The notes under the pieces were generated by a model that ran no database searches, was not told the DNA's origin, and saw nothing but the letters and a program-made list of their open reading frames with translations. Both the position numbers and the translations under genes were made by a program. From positions 1-33,882 of the forward strand of contig JASHOS010000310.1 in assembly GCA_030040995.1 (NCBI GenBank): a stretch of 33,882 nt of DNA, read 5' to 3'. Shown in pieces: positions 16,102-24,020 of the stretch. The first letter of the stretch is position 1. The number at the start of each line of letters is the position of its first letter. The stretch comes from Terriglobia bacterium. Its GTDB lineage: Bacteria > Acidobacteriota > Terriglobia > UBA7540.

Positions 16102-16573
16102 CTATCGAGACAATTGAGACAGGGCCAAAAAATAGGCTGCTTTTCTGAGAATAACCCTGAGCAACTCTATCAAAACAAACGACATTAGAATCTGCTAAGG
16201 CAAAACAAACCTGAGAACAAAAGCCCGTGATTCATGTAACCAACTGATTCCAAGGTAGTTAACAGAAAACAAGGCGGTTTCGATGTAACTGATTTAAAAT
16301 CATATTATTGGCGAGATCGAGCATAAAGATGTCTGCTTGTGCAAAACGCAGCCGAGAACACAGCCCAGAAATTCAGCTAAGATTATTAAAATCAGTATAG
16401 TACAAGTAACGCGCAGCGCCACTCAGTCCCGATAGGTTATCGCCCAATATCCAACAAGTTGCTTAAAAACAAGCGCTTAGAGATAGGAGGCGTGAAGAAC
16501 CGCATCCCGGCGCTGCGTGAGACTCATCAAACCCAGCTCCAACCAAAGCTTCCAAAGCGGTTGGGCGCGACGC
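16102..16573. other. AT-rich gap without a gene
   Basis: From about 16110 to 16450 the base composition falls well below that of neighbouring genes, with many A-runs such as CAAAACAAAC. No frame of note, repeat array or tRNA-like fold was seen. The stretch after 16450 returns to normal composition and leads into a gene remnant. A similar AT-rich gap follows the TPR gene at 33210-33370. Confidence 0.5.
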
Positions 16574-16624
16574 TCATTCACTGCATTCAGAGATCAATTT
16601 CTGATAGACTTGCCGGGCGTGGTC
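16574..16624 (-). pseudogene. C-terminal scrap of a second CehA/McbA-like gene
   Basis: The minus strand encodes DHARQVYQKLISECSE and a stop, identical to the last 16 residues of the metallohydrolase at 5682-8054. The two DNA copies differ at least at two codons, and both changes are silent (Ser AGT versus AGC, Ser TCT versus TCG). Similarity ends abruptly at about 16624; nothing of the upstream 770 residues is present. It looks like the end of a diverged paralogue left by a deletion or rearrangement. It lies just past the 3' end of the cupin gene on the same strand. Confidence 0.68.
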
Positions 16625-16670
16625 GGATCGCCGGAGCTGAAACGTGATGGGAACGATCTAAAGTGTAAGA

Positions 16671-17066
16671 TTACCCGCGATATTGCTCGTCGCTCACCTG
16701 TTCCATCCACTCGACAACCTTACCGTCGTGCTTTCCCTGAATGGCGATGTGCGTCATGGCCGTTGTGGGGGAGGCGCCATGCCAGTGCTTCTCGCCGGGC
16801 GGAAACCAGACCACATCACCGGGCCGGATCTCCTCGATCGGCCCTCCCCACCGCTGCGCCCGGCCGCATCCAGCCGTAACGATGAGAGTCTGGCCAAGCG
16901 GATGCGTATGCCAAGCCGTCCGCGAGCCCGGCTCGAAAGTGACGCTGGCGGTTTGAACAAGCGCTGGATCGGGCGCCTGAAAAAGCGGATCGATCCGTAC
17001 CGTGCCAGTAAACCACTCTGCCGGGGCTTTCACGGAAGGTTGCGATCCAATTCTTTTGATCTCCAT
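16671..17066 (-). CDS. Cupin hydroxynitrile-lyase homologue
   Basis: This 131-residue single-domain cupin closely resembles the manganese-dependent hydroxynitrile lyase of the acidobacterium Granulicella tundricola, which splits cyanohydrins into an aldehyde and HCN. The metal ligands fall at the same numbers I recall for that enzyme: H53, H55 and Q59 ([10 protein letters not shown]) and H94 (GEKHWHG). Active-site positions A40, V42, H106 and Q110 are also kept. Cupin motif 1 spans 46-66 and motif 2 spans 82-97 ([16 protein letters not shown]). There is no signal peptide. AAGGGAATAAG precedes the ATG. It lies 100 bases downstream of an alcohol dehydrogenase on the same strand, a partner that could reduce the released aldehyde. 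Whether cyanohydrins are its natural substrate is unknown. Confidence 0.86.
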   Translation of the reverse strand: MEIKRIGSQPSVKAPAEWFTGTVRIDPLFQAPDPALVQTASVTFEPGSRTAWHTHPLGQTLIVTAGCGRAQRWGGPIEEIRPGDVVWFPPGEKHWHGASPTTAMTHIAIQGKHDGKVVEWMEQVSDEQYRG

Positions 17067-17166
17067 ATCTTATTCCCTTACCTGATATCTTCTCGTTTGG
17101 TCATCCCATTTCGTAAATCGTCTCCTCTTTTCGTGCTTCGCAGAAGTCGCAACGCGGGATGAGTGG

Positions 17167-18225
17167 CTACTCCGATTTGAGCGAAGCCATATCGATGGAG
17201 AAGCGGTATTTCACATCGGACTTGAGCAGTCTCTCGTAAGCTTCGTTGACCTTCTGGACGGGGATGACTTCGACATCGGCGGTGATGTTCTGAGCGCCGC
17301 AAAAATCGAGCATTTCCTGAGTTTCGGCAACACCTCCGATGAGCGAGCCGGAGAGGCTTCGGCGCCCGAACAGAAGGCCAAAGGCGCCGACGGCGAGAGG
17401 CTTCGCAGGCGCACCGACGAGCGTAAGGTTCCCGTCGCGGCGGAGGAGTTGGATGTACGCGTTAATGTCGTGCTCGGCGGAGACGGCATCGAGGATGAAG
17501 TCGAAGCTGCCGGCGCGCTTCTGCATTTCGTTGGCATCACGCGAAACGACCACTTCATCAGCGCCAAGGCGTAGCGCATTTTCCTTCTTGCTAGGCGAAG
17601 TCGTGAAGACCACGACGTGAGCTCCCAGCGCATGAGCAAACTTCACGGCCATGTGCCCCAGTCCGCCCAGGCCGACCACCCCAACGTTCTTTCCTTTCTT
17701 GACGCCCCAGTGGCGCATCGGCGAGTACGTGGTAATTCCGGCGCAAAGCAAAGGCGCAGCGCCGGCGAGTTTGAGGTTCGAGGGGACGCGCAGGACGAAT
17801 TTCTGGTCAACGACGATGCTATCGGAGTAGCCGCCATAGGTGACGCCTCCCAGGTGCTTGTCCGAGGAATTAAAAGTGAGCGTCATGTTCGGGCAAAACT
17901 GCTCAAGTCCAGCCCGGCACTCGGGACACGTGCCATCCGAATCGACCATGCAGCCAACGGCCGCGAGGTCGCCGCTCTTGAACCTGGTGACTGCCGGCCC
18001 GGTCTTAGTGACGCGGCCGACGATCTCATGGCCCGGAACAATGGGGTAAGTGGTGGCCATGATATTGCTCCACTCGTTTCGGACGGCATGGAGGTCGGAG
18101 TGGCAGATGCCGCAGAAGAGAATTTCGATCTGTACGTCGTGATCGGTTGGATCGCGCCGCGTGATCGTGGTCGAGCCGAGCGGAGACGTCGCGCTGGCTG
18201 CGGAATAAGCTTTCGCGTGATACAT
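17167..18225 (-). CDS. Zinc-dependent NADP-type alcohol dehydrogenase (YahK/cinnamyl-alcohol-like)
   Basis: A 352-residue medium-chain dehydrogenase that interconverts aldehydes and primary alcohols. Catalytic zinc ligands are C41 in FCGICHSDLH, H66/E67 in PGHEIVGRV and C161. The structural zinc is held by C92, C100, C103 and C111. The Rossmann motif is VGLGGLGHMAVKFAHALGA (184-202), followed by VFTTSPSKK, whose small polar residues instead of an Asp favour NADP(H). The features fit the YahK/cinnamyl-alcohol dehydrogenase group. The ATG follows AAGGGAG. It is the upstream member of a probable two-gene unit with the cupin hydroxynitrile-lyase homologue, suggesting aldehyde detoxification or conversion. 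Confidence 0.92.
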   Translation of the reverse strand: MYHAKAYSAASATSPLGSTTITRRDPTDHDVQIEILFCGICHSDLHAVRNEWSNIMATTYPIVPGHEIVGRVTKTGPAVTRFKSGDLAAVGCMVDSDGTCPECRAGLEQFCPNMTLTFNSSDKHLGGVTYGGYSDSIVVDQKFVLRVPSNLKLAGAAPLLCAGITTYSPMRHWGVKKGKNVGVVGLGGLGHMAVKFAHALGAHVVVFTTSPSKKENALRLGADEVVVSRDANEMQKRAGSFDFILDAVSAEHDINAYIQLLRRDGNLTLVGAPAKPLAVGAFGLLFGRRSLSGSLIGGVAETQEMLDFCGAQNITADVEVIPVQKVNEAYERLLKSDVKYRFSIDMASLKSE

Positions 18226-18268
18226 GGATCTACTCCCTTGAATATGTATGGACAGCTCAAGCCATTTT

Positions 18269-18316
18269 GGAGGCCCGGAAGGGCCTCCCGATCATAGCCC
18301 TGGGCAACGCCCAGGG
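18269..18316. repeat. Two tandem perfect hairpins (REP-like)
   Basis: The first stem pairs GGAGGCCC (18269-18276) with GGGCCTCC (18281-18288) around GGAA. The second pairs CCCTGGGC (18298-18305) with GCCCAGGG (18309-18316) around AAC. A third small stem, CCCTGAAGGGG, follows near 18343. The cluster fills the gap between the TlpA-like gene stop and the dehydrogenase start. It looks like a dispersed palindromic repeat and may end or stabilise transcripts. Confidence 0.6.
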
Positions 18317-18368
18317 AATCAAGTCTGCCTTGCGACAACGAGCCCTGAAGGGGCGACCTAAATCGCCG

Positions 18369-19304
18369 TCAATCATCGGCGAGAGCCTTCAGAATGGCCT
18401 GCTGCAGTTCGGCGAAGCTTGTGTAGCCTACCCAGTGGCGGCGAATAACGCCTCTACGGTCCACAAGAAAGAGTGTTGGGAAGATGGCCACGCTGCCGTA
18501 CGCCGCGTTCGTTTCTTTGTTCCAGTTTACGAGCGGAAAGTCGATCTTCATCTTTGCCGCGTATCGCGAGCGAACATCGTCGCTATAACCAAGGCCCAGC
18601 AGCCGGTCCGCATTGGCTCCGATGATTGTGAACCCTCGCCCGGAGAACCGGCGCATCAGCGCGACCAGTTCTGGCGCCTCCTCCATGCAAGGCGGACAGC
18701 CGGTGAACCAGATGTAGAGTATAAAGGCCTTTCCGCGCAGTTGACCGGAAGCCAGGTCGCCGCCTCGGAGGAGCGTTAAATCAAAAGAGGGCGCGGGCTT
18801 TCCCTCCAACCCTGCCAGATCGGGCCCGAGAGCCTGTCCGAAGCGCGGGTCGCGGAGAATCGTCTGTACGTTGACGTGAGTAATCTCGCCCGTTCGCGAG
18901 TCGCGCGCAATGAAGCGCGGCACGCGCGGGTCCGAGTCCATGACGTTGAGCAGAATACCGGCAGCCCGCGGAGTGGGCAGGTCAAACTGCTGGGCGATGA
19001 TGCGCAGGCTTGGAGGCTTCCCAAACTTCTCCTGATACTGGGCGACGAACAGAGGGATACGGAAAAAGGCGTTATAGAGCTTGCCCAGTGCTTGCCGCTC
19101 CGCAGGTGCGGTGAAATGGTCATAGAGTTCAGTCACTCGCAGAGGCTGCCCGGGGCGCAGATTCTGCTGGATATAGTTCAGGATGCGCATCTCCGCTCCG
19201 GACTGCGCCATCGCCAGCCCGGAACAGATTGTCAGGATGGCGGCGAGAGCGGTGATTCTTTGAAGGCGCGACGGCGTAGGTTGGCCCCAAAAAACGATGC
19301 GCAT
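18369..19304 (-). CDS. Exported TlpA-like thioredoxin-fold protein
   Basis: A 311-residue exported protein with a C-terminal thioredoxin domain. The signal peptide spans about 14-34 (TALAAILTICSGLAMAQ). Residues 35-160 form a helical domain of unknown role (ILNYIQQNLRPGQPLRVTEL, a segment that could be a winged helix). The TlpA/ResA-like domain begins GKPAPSFDLTLLRGG (168-182) and carries the redox pair C203-P-P-C206 in IWFTGCPPCMEEAPEL and the cis-proline at P276 in AIFPTLFLVD. It should exchange thiols and disulphides outside the cytoplasm, for example in cytochrome c maturation or protein repair. The start lacks a clear Shine-Dalgarno. Its neighbours give no specific partner. Confidence 0.85.
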   Translation of the reverse strand: MRIVFWGQPTPSRLQRITALAAILTICSGLAMAQSGAEMRILNYIQQNLRPGQPLRVTELYDHFTAPAERQALGKLYNAFFRIPLFVAQYQEKFGKPPSLRIIAQQFDLPTPRAAGILLNVMDSDPRVPRFIARDSRTGEITHVNVQTILRDPRFGQALGPDLAGLEGKPAPSFDLTLLRGGDLASGQLRGKAFILYIWFTGCPPCMEEAPELVALMRRFSGRGFTIIGANADRLLGLGYSDDVRSRYAAKMKIDFPLVNWNKETNAAYGSVAIFPTLFLVDRRGVIRRHWVGYTSFAELQQAILKALADD

Positions 19305-19377
19305 AATTACGTAAGGCCGTTTACTGTAGCCGGCTCAAGCTCGACGAAATTGCGATGTGTGGCGCGAAAACGTTCTC

Positions 19378-20346
19378 TCACGGCGTTTGGCTCCCGGGAT
19401 TTGCAGCCTGCTCGTAGGCGCGGAAAGCACGCCAGTGGAAGATCAAATCGTACTGCAAATATTTTTCTTCGTAGGACCAGCCGTGATTGCCCGCCCTAAG
19501 GGTGAAGGTGTGGGGAAAATCGCGCTGGTTCAGAATCTGGTCCAGCATTTCCGCGCCATTCTCGAAACCGTAACGGTCGTGAGTGCCCACGTCGAAGAAA
19601 ATTTGCAGATTGGGGAAATTTTCGGGATGCTCCGCAAGAGTCAACGGGTTGTTAGCGTCCCAGTAGGCTTCGTTCAATGGATTGCCGAAAGATTTCTGCA
19701 GCACCCGAGCATAAAACCCCCATCGTCCTGTGGTGGGAAGGGGATTAGGAAACTTGGAAGCTAGCGCAGCGCTCTGGGCGCTCACGGAGCCAAAGATGTC
19801 CGGATGGCGCATCGCCAGATGCAGCGATCCGTAGCCGCCCATTGAGAGCCCGCTGATGCCGCGTGCCCGCGAGTCGGGAATCGTCCGGTACATCCGGTCA
19901 ATAAAGGGGATGAGCTCCTGGACGAAGAAATCCTCGTATCGTTCCTTCCCGTCATACGAGTTCACGTAGAAGGAGTTATCCGCGTCCGGCAGGATCACGA
20001 GGAACGCTCCGATCCTTCCTTGTTTCAGAAGACCGTCCAGCACGTCTTTGCCGCCATTTTCATCCCACGCATGGTAGTTCTCGAACAGCCCATGAAGAAA
20101 GTAGAGGCTGGGATAGCGGGCGCGCGCGGCATTGTAATCCGCTGGGAGATCAACGCAATAATTTACGCTCTGGCTCAGAAGCTTGCTGGTGACGGCGCCG
20201 CAAACGAGTTGGGTGGGTGCGGGTGCCGGAGCGCCGCGGGCGCTCGCCACAATCGCAGATAGCCACGCTCCGCAGAGAAACATGAGGCAGGCGCGTTGCC
20301 CCAGGCGCCTTCCATTAGGGAGAACGGAGCGAAGCCTTGATCCCAT
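19378..20346 (-). CDS. Exported alpha/beta-hydrolase of the esterase D type
   Basis: From the chosen ATG (20344-20346) the protein has 322 residues. A longer in-frame start is possible but would overlap the upstream gene, whereas this ATG lies four bases after its stop (TGAagaaATG), implying coupling. A signal peptide ends near ASARGAPA (about 38). The esterase D (PF00756) pattern is clear: PSLYFLHGLFENYHAWDE with the oxyanion LHG, ELIPFIDRMYR, nucleophile elbow GISGLSMGGYGSLHLA with S168, the segment FFDVGTHDRYGFENG that should supply the acid, and GNHGWSYEEKYL with the catalytic His. Relatives include feruloyl esterases, acetyl-xylan esterases and mycolyl-like esterases, so a plant-polymer side-chain ester is plausible but unproven. 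Confidence 0.87.
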   Translation of the reverse strand: MGSRLRSVLPNGRRLGQRACLMFLCGAWLSAIVASARGAPAPAPTQLVCGAVTSKLLSQSVNYCVDLPADYNAARARYPSLYFLHGLFENYHAWDENGGKDVLDGLLKQGRIGAFLVILPDADNSFYVNSYDGKERYEDFFVQELIPFIDRMYRTIPDSRARGISGLSMGGYGSLHLAMRHPDIFGSVSAQSAALASKFPNPLPTTGRWGFYARVLQKSFGNPLNEAYWDANNPLTLAEHPENFPNLQIFFDVGTHDRYGFENGAEMLDQILNQRDFPHTFTLRAGNHGWSYEEKYLQYDLIFHWRAFRAYEQAANPGSQTP

Positions 20347-20350
20347 TTCT

Positions 20351-20821
20351 TCAGTTCGGCTGCTGGACGGTGGTGTGATTCGTTTGGATGAAAACCGAAG
20401 TCTTACCGCTCTTCGACGTGCCTCCCACGGCCGCATTCACCTGCTCGAAGCCGGTGTTTCCGGCAGGCAAAGTACCGTCTATTTCGCCGTGAACGCTTTC
20501 GAGCTTCGATTCTTTCGAGCTTCCTGGCGGCAGCACGAGCGTTCCGCCGGCTGGCTCAGAAACAGCGCGCAATTCGGAGACGCCGGAATCGTTCGATTCC
20601 AGCAGTCTGGCACTCTTCTGATTCGCGAACTTTGCTGCCGGGCGCGCGCGCTTAGAGGGACCTTCCGGGGTTACCGAACCAATGTCGAGGAGTCTCAGTT
20701 TCAGCGGAGGCTTTGAGGCGGGCTGCGAAGAAGCCGGGCTGGGTTTCTTCACTTGCCCGAACGCCGCGCCCGCCGTGGCAATCACGGCTACAAGAACAAC
20801 GAGCATTCGTGTGTAACGCAT
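20351..20821 (-). CDS. Small secreted protein coupled to the esterase
   Basis: A 156-residue protein of no recognised family. The signal peptide MRYTRMLVVLVAVIATAGAAFGQ is clear; residues 24-70 are Pro/Ser/Lys-rich and probably disordered. The second half (VSELRAVSEPAGGTLVLPPG and GEIDGTLPAGNTGFEQVNAA) may form beta strands. It has no cysteines. GGAAG precedes the ATG. It is the first gene of a two-gene unit, with its stop four bases before the esterase start, so it probably works with or near the esterase outside the cytoplasm. Confidence 0.68.
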   Translation of the reverse strand: MRYTRMLVVLVAVIATAGAAFGQVKKPSPASSQPASKPPLKLRLLDIGSVTPEGPSKRARPAAKFANQKSARLLESNDSGVSELRAVSEPAGGTLVLPPGSSKESKLESVHGEIDGTLPAGNTGFEQVNAAVGGTSKSGKTSVFIQTNHTTVQQPN

Positions 20822-21255
20822 GGTCTTCCATTTCCCTTCCGTCTGGCTCGATTCGCCAGCCGTTTCCCGGCCCCTTCCAAACTTACGCCATTGTGGACCC
20901 GCGATACCGCTCCCGTCAAGGCGGCTGATAAAGGTGTAGTAAGTCAGTTTGATGTAGAGGCGGCTTCATGCCGCCAACTGGCGAGGTAAACCCGCCGCAA
21001 CAAGTCCAAACTGACCTGCTACGGACAAACGGGGGTGCTCTTTGGCTTGATGTTTATGCCGTGAGGATCGCAGTTTTTCCCTCCCGGAGGCATATGGAGC
21101 CCGGGACGTTGCTCCCACGTTCCGGCCGGAAGCGAGGTTCCGGCGGTGGAGATGGAGGCACAGGAACCATAGACCAGGAAGTGGAGAAGATGATCGACGC
21201 GGCGATCCAGCCTGCATCGTTCCAGAACTTCATCGGAACCATAGACCCTGAAAAG
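20822..21255. other. Intergenic region holding an inverted-repeat element
   Basis: Besides the palindromic repeat at 20936-21022, the gap has a 13-base direct repeat, GGAACCATAGACC, at about 21163 and 21236. Open frames on the minus strand between 21040 and 21240 are Pro- and Gly-rich but lack a start signal. No gene is called. Confidence 0.45.
20936..21022. repeat. Palindromic repeat, copy 1 (partner at 30453-30536)
   Basis: The element starts GTAGTAAGTCAGTTTGA and ends with an imperfect inverse of it (CCAAACTGACCTGCTAC). Within it, GGCGGC and GCCGCC type stems recur. It aligns over its full length, by eye about 85 percent identical, with the reverse complement of 30453-30536. No coding function is seen. 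Confidence 0.75.
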
Positions 21256-22329
21256 TTAGCCAGGTTTGAGAATATTCTCTCTGCCGCGGGCTTCCCGGAA
21301 CTGACTCAGGTTAGACCGGATAACGAGGCTTGGCGTGAGATAGTACGAGGCGGGGAGCGGGTGATTGTTGACGATATGATCCATGATCAACCGCACCGCA
21401 GTCTGGCCCTGCCGGTAGGGGTGCTGGTACATAGATGCGGTGATGATTCCTTTGTCGAAATAGGGCACCATCTCCTGAAACAGGTCTGTGGTGATCAATG
21501 ATAGCTTGGGGCGACTGTTATGCGTAGAAATAGCTCGGCAAACGGGCAGACAGTTGGCCGTAGTCACGTAGAGACCAGCCAGAGCCTTGTACTTATCGAG
21601 AAGCCTCTGGCACTTCAGGAAAGTTTCGTCCTCATCCTCGTGGCCTTCCAGCACATCGATAATAGCCCCACCGGTCGAAAAGCGCGGGAAGGTTTCAGCA
21701 AAGCCCTGAATCTTCTTTCGATGATCTTCCGTGCCGAGCATCCCCGTGACCACAGCTACTCCCGAACCTGGGGGCACGAAGTGGGCCATCAGCTCGCCCG
21801 CCATGTGGCCGTTCAACTCCGGCTCGACACATACCACCGAAGAGCGGCGGCTGACCGGCGCGTCGCTGGCCACACAAACTACGCGGATGCCGCGGGATTC
21901 AGCCTCATCCAATAGGGGAGTCAGATGGCCGGGATCACCCGGAGTAATAATGAGCGCCTGAACCTCGTCCTTGAGCAATTCGCGAATGCGCTGCGCCTCC
22001 CCTGCGCCTAGCCGGTCGACCGGCCGGTGGACCATCTCTAAGCCGATATGTTCGTAACGGCGAGCCTCTGAATCCAATCCCTTACGGACCTGATCGTAGA
22101 AGAAGTGAATCTCTTTGGGAATGCACACCCCGATGCGGATAGCCGGGCGCCTCAGGGCCCGTGCCGCCAGGTTGGGCCGGTACCCGACCCGTTGGGCGAT
22201 TTGGAGAACGCGCCGGCGGGTTTCTTCGCTCACCCGACCACGGTCGTGCAACGCTCGGTCGACCGTGCCGATGGAGACGTTCGCCAAGCGCGCGATGTCT
22301 TGAATTCCGATGCGCTTCATGGGCTTCAT
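21256..22329 (-). CDS. LacI-family transcriptional regulator
   Basis: A 357-residue LacI-type repressor. The N-terminal helix-turn-helix reads GIQDIARLANVSIGTVDRAL (8-27), followed by RGRVSEETRRRVLQIAQRVG and the hinge YRPNLAARALRR. The remainder is a periplasmic-binding-protein-like sensor (IRIGVCIPKEIHFFYDQVRKG, ALIITPGDPGHLTPLLDEAE, AGLYVTTANCLPVCRAIS), of the sugar-binding type seen in regulators of carbohydrate genes. The start could be Met1 or the Met at residue 4; the latter gives the more usual MKRIGIQDIA. It is divergent from a short-chain dehydrogenase, with a 283-base shared gap that contains a promoter and a nearby palindrome, so it probably controls that gene and perhaps the receptor and glycosidase beyond it. 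Confidence 0.92.
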   Translation of the reverse strand: MKPMKRIGIQDIARLANVSIGTVDRALHDRGRVSEETRRRVLQIAQRVGYRPNLAARALRRPAIRIGVCIPKEIHFFYDQVRKGLDSEARRYEHIGLEMVHRPVDRLGAGEAQRIRELLKDEVQALIITPGDPGHLTPLLDEAESRGIRVVCVASDAPVSRRSSVVCVEPELNGHMAGELMAHFVPPGSGVAVVTGMLGTEDHRKKIQGFAETFPRFSTGGAIIDVLEGHEDEDETFLKCQRLLDKYKALAGLYVTTANCLPVCRAISTHNSRPKLSLITTDLFQEMVPYFDKGIITASMYQHPYRQGQTAVRLIMDHIVNNHPLPASYYLTPSLVIRSNLSQFREARGRENILKPG

Positions 22330-22501
22330 ATTAGCGTAATTTGATTCTGCCTGGACCGCGCTAGCCCGGCGCGTTACAAGTTGTCCGGGGTTGCGTTATC
22401 CTCCACGCACACCAATGATTATGCAGCGAACGGATCCTGTCCCCGCCGGGGCCCGGCGGCTGACCGGTTGTGAAGCAAACGTATGGCGCCTGGGAGTCAA
22501 T

Positions 22502-22530
22502 TTGTCAGAGACCCAAGCGCTGAGTCTAAT
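22502..22530 (+). promoter_or_regulatory. Sigma70-like promoter of the short-chain dehydrogenase
   Basis: TTGTCA (22502-22507, five of six), a 17-base spacer and TCTAAT (22525-22530, five of six). The predicted start of transcription is near 22537, leaving about 76 bases before the GTG start at 22613. Confidence 0.58.
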
Positions 22531-22550
22531 ACTTGAACTCCTTCCCCAGC

Positions 22551-22571
22551 AAAGCTACACTTTCGAGCTTT
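22551..22571. promoter_or_regulatory. Inverted repeat, candidate operator below the dehydrogenase promoter
   Basis: AAAGCT (22551-22556) and AGCTTT (22566-22571) form a perfect inverted repeat with a 9-base spacer, about 15-35 bases past the predicted transcription start. This is a good place for repressor binding by the divergent LacI protein, though the classic CG-centred LacI operator is not apparent. An RNA hairpin is the alternative. Confidence 0.3.
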
Positions 22572-22612
22572 AGCGCCACCTAGTCGGAGCAATAAAGGAA
22601 GGCGAATCTTTT

Positions 22613-23398
22613 GTGGCTACGTTCACGCCTGAATGCTTGAAAGGTCGAAGGATAATGATTACCGGCGGCTTAGGGGGCATCGGAGAAGTCATTGTCGATC
22701 ATTTGCTGCGACACGCGGCCCAAGTGCTGGTGAGCGACGTTCTGCCGGTCGGCGAAGCTTCGAGACGAATACGGGAGAAGGGTTGGCCAGAGGACCGGTG
22801 CCGTTACTGCCGGGCGGATGTGCGAGAAGCATCCGACGCGCAACACTTGGTAGAAACGGCAATCACTGTGTTCGGCGGCTTAGACGTGGCCCTTTGTCAT
22901 GCTGGAGTGGTCTGCTCGAAACCCATCTTAGCAGTTGACAGCGACGACTGGGACGCCATTCTGGATGTAAATCTGAAAGGGGCATTTGTGGTAGCGCAGG
23001 CAGCGGCACGCGCAATGGTTCGCGGTGCCGTCCGCGGAAAGATCATTTTCACCTCGTCCTGGGTGCAGGACGTACCCTGGCCGGAAATCACTCCCTATAG
23101 CGTATCCAAGAGTGGAATGAAGATGCTGATGCGCGGAATGGCCCGGGAACTGGCGCCGCACGGCATTCGCGTGAACGCTGTGGCCCCGGGCATTGTTGGC
23201 ACGGGCATGGCAAAGAAACAGTGGGATACGGAACCGTCCTACCGGCGGCGCGCTGAAAAAGCCATCCCCCTGGGGTTCATGCAGCCTCCTGAATCGGTCG
23301 CCGACGCCTGTCTGTTTCTCTGCTCCGATGCGTCAGACTATATGACCGGCGCAACCCTGCTGGTAGACGGCGGCTGCAGTCTCTATCCTATGGACTGA
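22613..23398 (+). CDS. Short-chain dehydrogenase/reductase, probable sugar dehydrogenase
   Basis: A complete classical SDR of 261 residues starting with GTG, with AAGGAAGG upstream. The nucleotide-binding motif TGGLGGIG is at 17-24, and D42 at the end of the second strand favours NAD(H). Structural and catalytic residues are N120 (DVNLKG), S149, Y162 and K166 (YSVSK). The C-terminus has the usual PPESVADACLFLCSDASDYMTGATLLVDGG. Many SDRs with this profile oxidise aldoses at C1 or sugar-derived alcohols. Divergence from a LacI regulator and nearness to a sugar-acid dehydratase and a beta-glucosidase favour a sugar dehydrogenase, but the substrate is not readable. Confidence 0.9.
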   Translation: MATFTPECLKGRRIMITGGLGGIGEVIVDHLLRHAAQVLVSDVLPVGEASRRIREKGWPEDRCRYCRADVREASDAQHLVETAITVFGGLDVALCHAGVVCSKPILAVDSDDWDAILDVNLKGAFVVAQAAARAMVRGAVRGKIIFTSSWVQDVPWPEITPYSVSKSGMKMLMRGMARELAPHGIRVNAVAPGIVGTGMAKKQWDTEPSYRRRAEKAIPLGFMQPPESVADACLFLCSDASDYMTGATLLVDGGCSLYPMD

Positions 23399-23463
23399 CG
23401 TCCGCACAGTCCAGACCAATGCGTGATCACAGCAGGGTTGCTTCAAAGTCCGGATAGGGGCGG

Positions 23464-23703
23464 TTGTAGCGCAGCGTTCGCCTTGTAACGCTGCGGCCTT
23501 TTCGTGCAAAGGCAAGCCGCAGGGCTAACAAACGAGCCCTGCTTTGCAAGGTCGTGAAACCCTGTTTTTTTGGCAAGGTTTTTCGGAGGACCCCCTCACC
23601 CGGCCCGCGCCGGCTGGAGAAAGCGCCAGCCGCGGTCCACCCTCATCCCGAGGGAGAGGGCAGAGTATCTAGGTTGCGGCTGCAAGGCCGCGCTGCGCTA
23701 CAA
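23464..23703. repeat. 240-bp element with 13-bp perfect terminal inverted repeats
   Basis: The ends are TTGTAGCGCAGCG (23464-23476) and its exact inverse CGCTGCGCTACAA (23691-23703). Inside are further hairpins: GCAGCGTT/AACGCTGC, GCAGGGCT/AGCCCTGC, and the separate repeat core at 23595-23635. No coding frame for a transposase and no clear target duplication are visible, so it resembles a MITE or composite palindromic repeat. The outer TAGCGCAG motif is shared with 11557-11657. Confidence 0.68.
23595..23635. repeat. 41-bp repeat core, copy 1 (inverted partner at 30604-30644)
   Basis: These 41 bases are identical to the reverse complement of 30604-30644, and weaker similarity extends some 30 bases on both sides, including a T-run. 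The core can fold: CGGCTGG pairs with CCAGCCG. It lies inside the 240-bp element, suggesting one repeat inserted into another. Confidence 0.75.
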
Positions 23704-23880
23704 AAGCGCGCTCCAAACCGTAATAAGCCCAACTTTGACGTAGCCCTGGTGATCACCGCATTTTCTTTTGAAGCAAATCCGGGGATGCTCCTCCCGCTCG
23801 GCGGGATCAGCATGACAGATTCGAATAATTCGTACGTTCTGAGTGATTATTTTCTGCATAAATTTCCTCTATTATTTTGC

Positions 23881-23910
23881 TTGACTAAGGTTATTGACCT
23901 GTGCTCTAAT
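23881..23910 (+). promoter_or_regulatory. Sigma70-like promoter of the TonB-dependent receptor
   Basis: TTGACT (23881-23886, five of six), an 18-base spacer and TCTAAT (23905-23910, five of six), within an AT-rich stretch. The predicted transcript starts near 23917 with a leader of about 100 bases before the ATG at 24021. Confidence 0.6.
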
Positions 23911-24020
23911 ACCGCGCGTGTAAGTTACCGCAATCCGCCTTTGTTGGTATGGATTAGGGTAAATCCTGCTTGAAGGATTGTCACAACGAAGCATCCTCGC
24001 ATCGTTTTGGAGGTAGAGAA

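Noticed and set aside
16110-16450. AT-rich gap as a replication origin or CRISPR leader
   Set aside because: No iterated boxes, no repeat-spacer array and no replication genes nearby.
17617-18297. 226-codon plus-strand frame opposite the alcohol dehydrogenase
   Set aside because: Antisense shadow of a fully recognisable zinc dehydrogenase.
20968-21501. 177-codon plus-strand frame across the end of the LacI gene
   Set aside because: Begins inside a repeat and continues antisense to the regulator; no motif.
22466-22484. TGAAGCAAACGTATGG as a LacI-type operator
   Set aside because: Only weakly palindromic and lacking the central CG symmetry of typical LacI-family sites.
22391-22573. 60-codon frame in the LacI/dehydrogenase gap
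   Set aside because: No ribosome-binding site; it covers the dehydrogenase promoter and its palindrome.
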